From positions 4,154,001-4,218,000 of the forward strand of contig OZ250185.1 in assembly GCA_965238265.1 (NCBI GenBank): a stretch of 64,000 nucleotides of DNA. The letters are read 5' to 3'. This stretch comes from JAJDUF01 sp965238265 (GTDB taxonomy: Bacteria > Chloroflexota > UBA11872 > UBA12225 > JAJDUF01). This document shows, one piece after another, positions 43,263 to 51,504 of this stretch. The first letter of the stretch is position 1. Every line of letters starts with the position of its first letter. The translations under genes and the position numbers were made by a program. Below the pieces are notes generated by a model. It was not told the DNA's origin. It searched no databases and worked only from the letters and a program-made list of their open reading frames with translations.

Positions 43263-43787
43263 TCAAGTATGGTCAGCCGCTCGCGCTCGCAAGGCGGCGC
43301 TCCGCTCGGTAAGCGCCGCGGCGACCGGAGCCGGTACCCACGCCGCCACTTCACCACCGGCCCACACGATTTCCTTGACAATAGTCGAGCTGAGATAGAA
43401 GTGGCGCGTTCCAGCCATCAGTAGCACCGTCTCGACATCAGGCCCCATCTGCTCGTTCATACTAGCGAGCTGGAATTCCCCTTCGAAGTCCGACATCGCC
43501 CGCAAGCCCCGCACAATGGCGGTCGCGCCTACCTCGCGGGCCAGTGTCACCGTCAGCCCTTGATACGGTCGGGCCTCGACGTTGTCCAAACCTTCCTGCT
43601 CAAGCGCTGCCCGCAGCAGCGCTACTCGCTCATCCAAGCCGAACCAGACAGTCTTGCTCGGCTCTGCATACACCGCGGCAATAACCCGATCGAACAACCG
43701 AGCCGCTCGACGCGCAATGTCGAGATGGCCGTTTGTTGGTGGATCGAAGGTCGCCGGGTAGAGCGCAATCCGCAAGCGACCGCTCAC
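43263..43787 (-). CDS. coaD: Phosphopantetheine adenylyltransferase
   Basis: Fourth step of coenzyme A synthesis: ATP plus 4'-phosphopantetheine. ALYPATFDPPTNGHLDIARRA holds the T/HxGH nucleotidyl transferase motif, RGLRAMSDFEGEFQLASMN the substrate-binding region, and SSTIVKEIVWAGGEV the end signature. 174 residues, slightly longer than E. coli CoaD at the C-terminus. A MFS gene separates it from rsmD, its frequent neighbour. Confidence 0.95.
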   Translation of the reverse strand: MSGRLRIALYPATFDPPTNGHLDIARRAARLFDRVIAAVYAEPSKTVWFGLDERVALLRAALEQEGLDNVEARPYQGLTVTLAREVGATAIVRGLRAMSDFEGEFQLASMNEQMGPDVETVLLMAGTRHFYLSSTIVKEIVWAGGEVAAWVPAPVAAALTERSAALRARAADHT

Positions 43788-43859
43788 GCGCGGGATTATA
43801 CCAGGTTGGGAACGGTCTGCGGTACTATGAACTTCAGAGTATACCCCACCGGGAGCAAC

Positions 43860-45068
43860 TTACTCTTGGCGTGTCCCCCTATACAGCGGCAGCGCTGGCG
43901 CGAGCATGCTCCCGGAAGCGACTAGCGCGGCCCGCAACGACAGCAATGTGCCGATGACACCGGTGGCTGGGCCACCGACAAACTGGCCTAGCGCATCAGC
44001 CTGCCCATTCATCGAGAGGACCGTCGCCCGCACCCGCGAGCTGACGTGCCGGTTCAACCAGGCGCGGTAGATTGGCCCGTAGAGCGTTTTCAGGATAGCG
44101 GTGACAAGGAAGGCTCCCACTACGAGCCAGAAGCTGCCCGCCAGTCCGATAGTCACAACGCTGCCGACGATGAGCGCGTTGAGCACCATGAGCCGCGGGG
44201 CCATGCGACTACGGTCATTGATATCGAGCCGCCGCACGGCGACTTCCGCCACCAAGAGGGTCGCAAGGTTGGTAGCGACCTGCAGAATACCGAACCACAC
44301 GACAGGCTTGAATGTGCCTAGACTGGGGAACCGGAAGCTCGCCAGCAGGTGCGTTTCCCAGAGGCGATCAATGCCCTCGCTGTGAGCACCGAAGAAAGCG
44401 GTGATCGCGAACAGCCGCAGCAGCGCCGGCTGCTGGCGCACCGCTCCTACACTGTCCCGGAAGGTACCGCGTAACACTTGCCAGGAGGAGCGGTCCTCCC
44501 GAGGAGCGGTCCGGAACCCCTGCTCGGGCATGACCAGCACGAGGACAAGCGCCAGCCCAAGGATGAGCGCGCCGCCGACCAACACGGGGAGACTCAGCTG
44601 GATGCTGGCGAGAGCCACGCCCACGCCTATGCCGGCAAAGAAGCCAACGCGCCGGGCCTGGCCATAGCGCAGATACACCTGGGCCAGATGCTCCTCTCCC
44701 ACCTCGTCGGCGATCCAGGCATCCAGCGCACCGCTGATGAAGGTGTCACCGATGCCACGTATGACCGCTGCCAGCAAGACCAGCGCGAAGCTCGGGAAAG
44801 TGCCCTGGATCAGCCAGCAGGCGCCAATCAACACCTCCCCAATGATGACCGAGAGGCGGCGGCTGTAGGTGTCGGCGACTACACCGGTGGGCACCTCGAA
44901 CAGCAGGATCGTAGCCTCAAGCGTGGTGCCGACCAGCACAAGCTGTAGCGGATTCATCCCGATGTCCTGCACGTAGTACACGGGCAGAATCGGATAGATC
45001 ATGCTGGTGCAGACCGTGTAGGCCAGGCCCAGAAACAGATAGACCAGATATGATCGGCGGTTTTTCAC
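43860..45068 (-). CDS. Major facilitator superfamily transporter
   Basis: 402 residues with 12 predicted helices in two halves. The segment PTGVVADTYSRRLSVIIGEVL is the typical MFS motif A between helices 2 and 3. The substrate is unknown; drug or metabolite export is common in the family. It lies between coaD and rsmD, where these genes are usually adjacent, and is followed upstream by a repeat-rich stretch (45141-45275), suggesting insertion. Confidence 0.87.
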   Translation of the reverse strand: MKNRRSYLVYLFLGLAYTVCTSMIYPILPVYYVQDIGMNPLQLVLVGTTLEATILLFEVPTGVVADTYSRRLSVIIGEVLIGACWLIQGTFPSFALVLLAAVIRGIGDTFISGALDAWIADEVGEEHLAQVYLRYGQARRVGFFAGIGVGVALASIQLSLPVLVGGALILGLALVLVLVMPEQGFRTAPREDRSSWQVLRGTFRDSVGAVRQQPALLRLFAITAFFGAHSEGIDRLWETHLLASFRFPSLGTFKPVVWFGILQVATNLATLLVAEVAVRRLDINDRSRMAPRLMVLNALIVGSVVTIGLAGSFWLVVGAFLVTAILKTLYGPIYRAWLNRHVSSRVRATVLSMNGQADALGQFVGGPATGVIGTLLSLRAALVASGSMLAPALPLYRGTRQE

Positions 45069-45429
45069 AGACCGAATGTGCTCCTTCTCTAGGTCCCCTG
45101 ACAGGGGTAGGTAAACCGGAAAAACAGGCGGAATGCATGCTTGGAGGGGCCGGGAGCCGCTCCCCTCCCCGTTGCGTCCGCGCGGGGGAGGGTTAGGGAG
45201 GGGGCCAGCGAGTGGATGAGGGGTAAAACCGGCCCCCCTGTGGCCCCCCCGCTCCGCAGGGGGACGGGTGGGGTGCGCTGCTCCGGCCTAGGGGCGGACG
45301 TACAGCGGACGGGCGGCACCGCGTCGGGGCGACTAGCGGCGCGCGGCTACATTGTGGCGGCCGGGGTGGCTACCAGAGCAGCTACCTCCCAATGAGGCGC
45401 CATTATGCTAATCAACGATCTGACGATAG
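45069..45429. other. 361-bp intergenic stretch with GC-rich repeats
   Basis: No gene recognised. Bases 45141-45275 contain repeats; the remainder is unremarkable. The stretch separates the MFS gene from rsmD. Confidence 0.6.
45141..45275. repeat. Composite dispersed repeat
   Basis: CCTCCCC-type hairpin (GCTCCCCTCCCC...GGGGGAGGG) followed by CCCCCCCGCTCCGCAGGGGG-type palindrome. The same two units occur at 56430-56540 and 57990-58075 on either side of the flotillin gene. Confidence 0.7.
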
Positions 45430-45996
45430 TCAACGCTCCGGCGGTTGCCGGCGGAAGATTGCGTAGACGTTGTCGCCATGGCGACGGCCGCCGGTGCGTA
45501 CCAGCTCGCCGTAACGCTCGGCCAGCGCACGCCGTTTCGTATGCTCCACTGCCACCCACGCCTCGTCCGCCAGCAGCGCGCCGGTGCCCAGCTCGGCCAG
45601 CACGGTGTCAAGCTCCGGCGCCGCATAGGGCGGATCAATGAGCACCAGGTCGTAGGAGCCGCGGCCCCGTTTGGCGAGGACCGCGAGCGCCCCCGGCAAG
45701 CGTTGCCGCCAGATGCGCCCTTGGGCGGTGAAGCTGGTATGCGTCAGGTTACGGCCGATGGTGCGCCGCGCGAGGCGGCCGCTGTCCACGAAATCGGCGT
45801 GGCGAGCGCCCCGACTCAGCGCCTCGATGCCAAGCTGACCGCTGCCGGCATACAGGTCGAGGACGCACTCCGCACTAGCGGCCGGCCCCAGGGCCGCGAA
45901 GATCGCCTCTTTCATCATATTCAGGGTGGGCCGCGTCTCACGAGTGGGGGGTGCCCAGAGACGAGCACCACGCGCTGCGCCGGCAATCACGCGCAT
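45430..45996 (-). CDS. rsmD: 16S rRNA (guanine966-N2)-methyltransferase RsmD
   Basis: 188-residue SAM-dependent methyltransferase modifying the 30S subunit. RVIAGAARGARLWAP begins the protein, VLDLYAGSGQLGIEALSRGA is the SAM-binding motif I, and LIDPPYA the catalytic DPPY motif. The ATG at 45996 is chosen; longer in-frame readings run into recG. The gene begins 7 bases after the recG stop, so the two are likely co-transcribed. Confidence 0.93.
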   Translation of the reverse strand: MRVIAGAARGARLWAPPTRETRPTLNMMKEAIFAALGPAASAECVLDLYAGSGQLGIEALSRGARHADFVDSGRLARRTIGRNLTHTSFTAQGRIWRQRLPGALAVLAKRGRGSYDLVLIDPPYAAPELDTVLAELGTGALLADEAWVAVEHTKRRALAERYGELVRTGGRRHGDNVYAIFRRQPPER

Positions 45997-46003
45997 CGTC
46001 GGC

Positions 46004-48625
46004 TCACGCGGCGGCCGCGCCGCGCTCCCAGAAGGTCTCCAGCTTGGCGCGGAGCGCCTGATGCTCCGGCAGCAGCAGGTCCGGGTCCTCGCGGACGATC
46101 CGGTCTGCCGCCTCACGAGCCAGGGAGAGCACCGCGAGGTCGGACAGATTGGCAACGTGGAGGTCGGGCATGCCGCTCTGCCGCGTGCCGAAGAACTCAC
46201 CGGGGCCGCGGAGCTTGAGGTCTTCTTCGGCCAGGCCAAACCCGTCGTGAATATCCTCGATAGCCTTCAGCCGCGGGTTCTGCCCTGGATCGGTCGTATC
46301 GCTGAACAGGAGACAGTACGAGCGGTGGGCGCCACGGCCGACCCGGCCCCGGAACTGGTGCAGCTGCGCCAGGCCAAACCGATCCGCCCCCTCGATGACC
46401 ATGACCGTCGCGTTGGGCACGTCAATGCCGACCTCGACGACGGAGGTGGAGACCAGCAGGTCGAGCTGGCCGTCGCGAAAGTCGCGCATCACCTGCTCTT
46501 TCTCTTTCGGCTTCAACTTGCCGTGCAGCAGACCCAGCCGCAAGTCGGGAAACTGGCGCTGCAAGCGCTCGAACTCGGCACGGGCGGCGCGGGCGGCGAC
46601 CTTCTCCGACTCCTCGATCAGCGGGCAGATCACAAACGCTTGCCGGCCCAGCCGGACCTGCTTGCGTACAAACTCGTAGGCCCCGGAGCGGCCGAGCGGC
46701 GGCACCCACTTCGTCACGATGGTCTGTCGGCCGGGCGGTAGCTCGTCAATCACCGAAACGTCGAGATCGCCATAGACGGTCAGCGCCAGCGTGCGTGGGA
46801 TCGGCGTCGCGGTCATCACCAGCATATCGGGGTTATAGCCCTTCTCGCGCAGGGTCGTGCGCTGGCGGACACCGAACCGATGCTGCTCGTCCACAATCAC
46901 CAACCCGAGGTTGTGAAAGCGGCCCTCGTCCTGAATGAGTGCGTGCGTCCCGACCAGCACGTCCACTTCGCCGGCCGCCGTGGCCGCCCAGACCTCGCGC
47001 TTGGCGGCCTTCTTCATGCTGCCGATGAGCAGCTCGACGCGCACGTCGAACGGCGCCAACAATTCCGTCAGGGTGCGGTGGTGCTGCTGGGCCAGGACTT
47101 CGGTTGGCGCCATGAGCGCGCCCTGGTAACTAGCCTCAGTCGCGGCGACCAGCGTGCCGCCGGCGACGACGGTCTTGCCGGAGCCGACGTCACCCTGGAG
47201 CAGCCGGCTCATGGGAACCGGCTGCGCCATGTCGTTCAGCAACTGCGCCAGGACGCGCTGCTGGGCAGCGGTCAGCACGAACGGCAGGTGAGCGGTGAAG
47301 CGGTCCGTAAAGTCGTCCGGGATCGGGATAGCAATACCCGGCACCGCGCCTTGCCACTCCCGTTTGCGGCGGAGCAGCCCGAGCTGGAGCAGGAATAGCT
47401 CGTCGAACGCCAGCCGGCGGACGGCCGCGGCGTAGGCGGCCGGCTCGGACGGGAAATGATACGCCGGCACGGCCGCCTCGTAGCGGGCGAGCCGGGCGGC
47501 GGACCGGACCGCTGCCGGGAGGTAGTCGGTAAGCTGCTCTTCGATCCGGTCGAGCGCGATTCTGATCCAGCGGCGCAGGGAGCGGTCGGTGATACCGGCG
47601 GTTTTCGGATAGACGGGTACAAGCTGGCCGGTATGGAACTCGTCGGCGCCGAATTCGACCTCCGGTGAGGCCATTGCCAGCCCGCCGCCATGGGACGGTT
47701 GGGGCTTCCCAATGAGCAGCACGGCGCCCGGCCGCGAGAGCACCTGCTTCATGTGGGGCTGGTTGAACCAGGTCGCGCGGAGGGCGCCGCTCTCGTCCCG
47801 AATGAGCGCCTCGGTGATCGGGAAACGCTGTCTGGGAGTGCGTATGATCTCCACGTGCCAGACCGCACCCTTGACGGCCACCTCGTCGTCCACTGCCAGC
47901 TCGGCAATGCGTTTGACCTCCGCGTGGCGGCGGGGAAAATGGAAGATTAAGTCCTCAATTGTGTGGATGTCCAGCTTCTCCAGCGCCTGGGCGTTCTTGG
48001 GGCCGAGCCGCGGGAGGCGCTGCACCGGGTCGCCCAATTGCAATGTAGGCTGGCGCCGACGGTGGGCCGGGCGGTCCGAGCGACTATGGGTTGCAGCACG
48101 CCTTGTTGCAGCCGGCGGGCGGGGCGGTTCGCGCGGGCCGGTTGCCGGCGGCGGTGTGGGGGGAGCGGCAGCCGCCCGCGCCGCCGCACTGCGGTCACGG
48201 CGCGGCGCTGACTGCTGACGTCCCTGCGCTGCGGCCGGCTTGTCGGCAGTGGCAGGGGAAGCACGCGACGCAGCCGGGCGGCGCGTCTGTGCGCCGGCCG
48301 GGTGATCCACGGACGGCTCGGCGGCAGCCAACGCCTCCGCGCGTCGGATCGCAGCCTGCCGCGCGTCCGCATCCAGATCATCGTAGCCGGCCAGCAGGGT
48401 GTGTAGCCGTTGCAGACGCGCGTGCAGCTGGCTGCCGGGGGGGGCCTCGTCCACTCGCGCGGCGATGAAGGCTGCCAAACCCCCTTGCGTAGACCGGTCT
48501 TGGTACGCTCGTGGGGGGCGGGCCTCCAACGCCAGCACCTTCCGCACCGTTTCGAGCACGCTCGGCCCCGCACCCGGACGAGGGCGGGCGTGCCTCCGCG
48601 CTGGGCGAGCGACTGTCTCGGTCAT
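46004..48625 (-). CDS. recG: ATP-dependent DNA helicase RecG
   Basis: Branch-migration helicase that reverses stalled forks, 873 residues. Wedge domain near 210-400; helicase motifs I (QGDVGSGKT), II (DEQHRFG), III (MTATPIPR), V (TSVVEVGIDVPNAT), VI (QFRGRVGRG) follow in order. The N-terminal 200 residues are a long, Ala/Pro/Arg-rich extension, longer than in E. coli RecG and similar to forms in Gram-positive and Chloroflexota genomes. rsmD follows immediately. Confidence 0.96.
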   Translation of the reverse strand: MTETVARPARRHARPRPGAGPSVLETVRKVLALEARPPRAYQDRSTQGGLAAFIAARVDEAPPGSQLHARLQRLHTLLAGYDDLDADARQAAIRRAEALAAAEPSVDHPAGAQTRRPAASRASPATADKPAAAQGRQQSAPRRDRSAAARAAAAPPTPPPATGPREPPRPPAATRRAATHSRSDRPAHRRRQPTLQLGDPVQRLPRLGPKNAQALEKLDIHTIEDLIFHFPRRHAEVKRIAELAVDDEVAVKGAVWHVEIIRTPRQRFPITEALIRDESGALRATWFNQPHMKQVLSRPGAVLLIGKPQPSHGGGLAMASPEVEFGADEFHTGQLVPVYPKTAGITDRSLRRWIRIALDRIEEQLTDYLPAAVRSAARLARYEAAVPAYHFPSEPAAYAAAVRRLAFDELFLLQLGLLRRKREWQGAVPGIAIPIPDDFTDRFTAHLPFVLTAAQQRVLAQLLNDMAQPVPMSRLLQGDVGSGKTVVAGGTLVAATEASYQGALMAPTEVLAQQHHRTLTELLAPFDVRVELLIGSMKKAAKREVWAATAAGEVDVLVGTHALIQDEGRFHNLGLVIVDEQHRFGVRQRTTLREKGYNPDMLVMTATPIPRTLALTVYGDLDVSVIDELPPGRQTIVTKWVPPLGRSGAYEFVRKQVRLGRQAFVICPLIEESEKVAARAARAEFERLQRQFPDLRLGLLHGKLKPKEKEQVMRDFRDGQLDLLVSTSVVEVGIDVPNATVMVIEGADRFGLAQLHQFRGRVGRGAHRSYCLLFSDTTDPGQNPRLKAIEDIHDGFGLAEEDLKLRGPGEFFGTRQSGMPDLHVANLSDLAVLSLAREAADRIVREDPDLLLPEHQALRAKLETFWERGAAAA

Positions 48626-48775
48626 CAGGCGTCAAGCGCCTCCGTATGCGCGGCGCTAGTGGCCCCAGTCTCGGCAGCGGCGTCCTGCGCCGATCGGTAC
48701 AAGTCTACCTACTGCTGCGCTGGCCGCCGCCAGCGGGACATTCCGGGGTGTTCAGCTACATAATCACCGGTAGCC

Positions 48776-49435
48776 ATGCAGCTTCCGCTTTTCGATTCTC
48801 CCGATACCTCAGCGGCACATCCGGCCGCCGCCTTTGCTGCGCTCGACGAGGCCCGTGCTACGGCGCTCGCATGTACCCGGTGCGGACTGGCGCGGACCCG
48901 GCGGCGGGTGGTCTTCGGCGCCGGTGCGGCCCCGGCGCGGCTGTTTGTGCTGGGCGAGGGGCCGTCGGAGGCCGACGACGCGAGCGGCGAGCCGTTTAGC
49001 GGCCCCTCGGGACGAGTCCTCGACGCCTGGCTGCACACCCTGGGCACGAGCCGGGCCGAGGTCTGGGTATCCAACGTTGTACGCTGTCGCGCGGCGGAGC
49101 TTGTCGGTCAGCGCCCGCGGAACCGGCCACCGCGTCCGAGTGAGATCAGGGCCTGCCGGTACTGGCTGGACATCGAGCTTGCGTTCGTGTCCCCCGAGGT
49201 CGTGTTGTGCCTGGGCGCCACACCGGGGCGGGTGCTGCTGGGCAGCGGCTTCAAGCTGCAACGGGATCGGGGCCGGTGGACCACCGGGCCTGGCGGTATA
49301 CTCGTCCTGCCTACCTACAATCCGGCCTACTTGCTGCGGCTACGCAGCCAGCAACGGGCTGCGGCCGAGGCGGCCGTGGCTGCCGATCTGGCACTGGTAC
49401 GCGCCCGCCTCGCACCTGCCGACACACCACCATGA
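48776..49435 (+). CDS. Family-4 uracil-DNA glycosylase (UDGa type, 4Fe-4S)
   Basis: Removes uracil from DNA to start base excision repair. 219 residues. Cluster ligands C33-x2-C36, C104 and C127; motif A is FVLGEGPSEADD (typical GEAPG-ED region); the core YWLDIELAFVSPEVVLCLGATP is conserved. At the last motif, usually T-x-HPSxLLR, this protein has TYNPAYLLR, so the conserved His is Asn182. The N-terminus QLPLF (residues 2-6) resembles a beta-clamp-binding motif. The stop overlaps the start of the methyltransferase pseudogene by 4 bases (ATGA). Confidence 0.88.
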   Translation: MQLPLFDSPDTSAAHPAAAFAALDEARATALACTRCGLARTRRRVVFGAGAAPARLFVLGEGPSEADDASGEPFSGPSGRVLDAWLHTLGTSRAEVWVSNVVRCRAAELVGQRPRNRPPRPSEIRACRYWLDIELAFVSPEVVLCLGATPGRVLLGSGFKLQRDRGRWTTGPGGILVLPTYNPAYLLRLRSQQRAAAEAAVAADLALVRARLAPADTPP

Positions 49436-50183
49436 CGAGCGAGACCGCAGCCCAACTAGCAGCACAATTCGCGCACTACGTTGTGCCGACGCTGATGCCG
49501 GTTGCCGTGCGCGTCGTGCGGATTGCAGCCATCGAGCCGCGCGATACGGTGTTGGACCTCGGCACCACGACGGGACTAGGCGCGTTTCTGGCTGCCGCCC
49601 AAGCCGGGAGAGAGGCCGCGGTCGTCGGGGTGGACACCTCGGCCGCTATGCTCGCTATTGCCGAGCGGCGCTCACGCTTGGCCGGTGCGCGGCAGGTTCG
49701 CTGGCATGTCGGCGACGCCGCTGCGCTGGACTTGGCGGACGAGAGCTTTGATGCCGCGCTCTGCATCCATTTGCTCCACGACCTCGCCCGGCCGGCCGAG
49801 GCGCTGGCAGAAGTGCAGCGCGTCTTGGCGCCGGGAGGTCGCCTCGCTCTGGCCGTGTGGGGCAGCGCAGCGGCCGGTCTCGTCCGGATGCGTTCTCGCT
49901 CGGCAGCCCCGGCGCAGTCGAAATCCTCCTCCAACACGCCGGATTCGTGGCCATCGAGAGCGAGCGCGTGCGCGACAAGCTACGCTGGGGCGACGCAGCG
50001 GGTCTGTGGCGGTGGTATACGGCGTGGCCGCACCTGGGCGCGCCGCTACGGGACCTGCCGGCGGCGACCCAAGCCCGCGTTCAACGGCAGCTCACCCGCC
50101 TCGCCGCGCCGTATCGAGACGAGGATGGGCTGGCCCTCCCGCGCGAGGTGGTCTACGCGCGGGCGCTCGTGCCGCCGGATTGA
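49432..50183 (+). pseudogene. SAM-dependent methyltransferase, frameshifted
   Basis: The first part (from ATG 49432) encodes a class I methyltransferase: DTVLDLGTTTGLGAFLAAAQAG (motif I), VVGVDTSAAML, and ALCIHLLHDLARPAEALAEV with motif near VLAPGGRLALAVWGS. At about 49880-49900 the reading frame must slip: the continuation (PDAFSLGSPGAVEILLQHAGF to ALPREVVYARALVPPD, ending 50183) lies one base earlier. A one-base deletion would explain it. The parts together form a UbiE/BioC-like methyltransferase. The upstream glycosylase stop overlaps its start. Confidence 0.8.
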
Positions 50184-50234
50184 CGGCAGCCGCGCCTTGG
50201 CCGGGTGTCTATACTGTGTGCGGGGCAGTAGAAG

Positions 50235-51056
50235 ATGATGACCACCGAACCGATGACCGCAACGCCCACAGCCCGACGCTCGGCGCCGAGCGACGCCATT
50301 GATTACCCCGACAGCGATGGGAAGCCGATGGCCGAAACCGATCTGCACCGTGACATCATGCTGGACGTGATTTTCATGCTCCAACGCTGGTTTGCGGGGC
50401 AAAGCGACGACGTATATGTATCGGGCAACATCCTCGTCTATTACGTCGAAGGCGATCCGCGCCGCTCGGTGTCACCGGATGCACTGGTCATCAAGGGCGT
50501 GCGCCAGTACCGGCGGGATGTGGTCAAGCTGTGGGAAGAAGGACGCGCGCCGCAGGTGGTCTTCGAGATCACCTCCCGCTGGACACGTGGGGAGGATAGA
50601 GGTCGGAAACGCCGCCTCTACGCAGAGCTAGGGGTGCGCGAATACTACATGTACGATCCCACGGGTGATTACTTGGATCCGCGGCTCCAGGCCTGGGTGC
50701 TGGCCGACGATACGACGAATGGGCGCGACTACCGCCCCCTGCCGCTGCTGACGGAGGAGCCGGGCTACTTCAGCCCAGAGCTAGGGTTGGAGGTCCGACT
50801 GCGGCCCGACGGCAGTCTGGGCCTACGCGATCCCGCCTCCGGGCGATGGCTGGAAACAATCGCCGAGACGCATGCCGCGCGCGATGGCGCCGAGGCCGCG
50901 CTGCAGCAAGAGAAAGCGGCGCGCTACCAGACTGAAGTCGCGCGACGTGAAGCCGAAGCCGCGGCCGCCGCCGAGGCCCAGGCCCGTGCCCGCCTCGATC
51001 AGGAAGTCGCTCGGCTGCGCGCCCGCCTCGCAGCACTCGGCGAGGGGAGCGGCTGA
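50235..51056 (+). CDS. Uma2-family putative endonuclease
   Basis: 273 residues. Residues 30-190 form the Uma2 (DUF820) PD-(D/E)xK fold: SPDALVIKG (acidic residue), VVFEITSRWTRGED (E-x-T-like position) and RRLYAELGVREYYMYDPTGDY are typical. The C-terminal part (about 215-265) is an Ala/Glu/Arg-rich coiled coil, a common tail in the family. Biological role unknown; related genes are very abundant in some Chloroflexota and cyanobacteria. The ATG at 50235 (second ATG 50238) lacks a strong binding site. Confidence 0.82.
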   Translation: MMTTEPMTATPTARRSAPSDAIDYPDSDGKPMAETDLHRDIMLDVIFMLQRWFAGQSDDVYVSGNILVYYVEGDPRRSVSPDALVIKGVRQYRRDVVKLWEEGRAPQVVFEITSRWTRGEDRGRKRRLYAELGVREYYMYDPTGDYLDPRLQAWVLADDTTNGRDYRPLPLLTEEPGYFSPELGLEVRLRPDGSLGLRDPASGRWLETIAETHAARDGAEAALQQEKAARYQTEVARREAEAAAAAEAQARARLDQEVARLRARLAALGEGSG

Positions 51057-51109
51057 AGCGCTACCCGTTCGGTTGGCCCCTCCGGTAGCGTCGCCAGGCT
51101 GCTCCTGCG

Positions 51110-51451
51110 TTAGCGGGTAGCTAACTCCGGGCTGGCCCGCAGTACGCGCTCCAGGTGCTTACGTGCAGCGGCGTAGTCAATGGGTGCGTCAGGTGGTGGG
51201 AGCGCTCGGCCCTCTTGCTCCGCAAGCCAGGAGTCAAAGGCAGGAATGATGACACCGAGCGGGTCTCCGTTCTCGACATCGAGGCGCACGTAGAGATCGT
51301 CACCGACGAGGTGTGCAATTCCCCCACGACCGCTACCGCCCGGCAAGATTACTTCCATCCAGCCGATGTCGGCGAGATAGTCCCAGGTGGCCTCAGCCAA
51401 GCCGGCGATAATCTGCTCGATTACATTGGTGACGGCAGCCGGAGTGCTCAT
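51110..51451 (-). CDS. Hypothetical protein, 113 residues
   Basis: Acidic, soluble protein with GWMEVILPGGSGRGGIAHLVGDDLYVRLDVENG central beta-rich pattern and a C-terminal helical KHLERVLRASPELATR. The start ATG 51451 is preceded by GGTAGGAG at good distance. No family recognised. It lies between Uma2 and the tungstate ABC genes, convergent with the former. Confidence 0.6.
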   Translation of the reverse strand: MSTPAAVTNVIEQIIAGLAEATWDYLADIGWMEVILPGGSGRGGIAHLVGDDLYVRLDVENGDPLGVIIPAFDSWLAEQEGRALPPPDAPIDYAAARKHLERVLRASPELATR

Positions 51452-51504
51452 GGACAGTGCTCCTACCGTAAGAGTAACCGCTGAAGTCGGCAACGTGCGT
51501 CAGG

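Noticed and set aside
46004..48659. Several plus-strand frames opposite recG (for example 46880-47398).
   Set aside because: No family similarity; recG motifs are complete on the minus strand.
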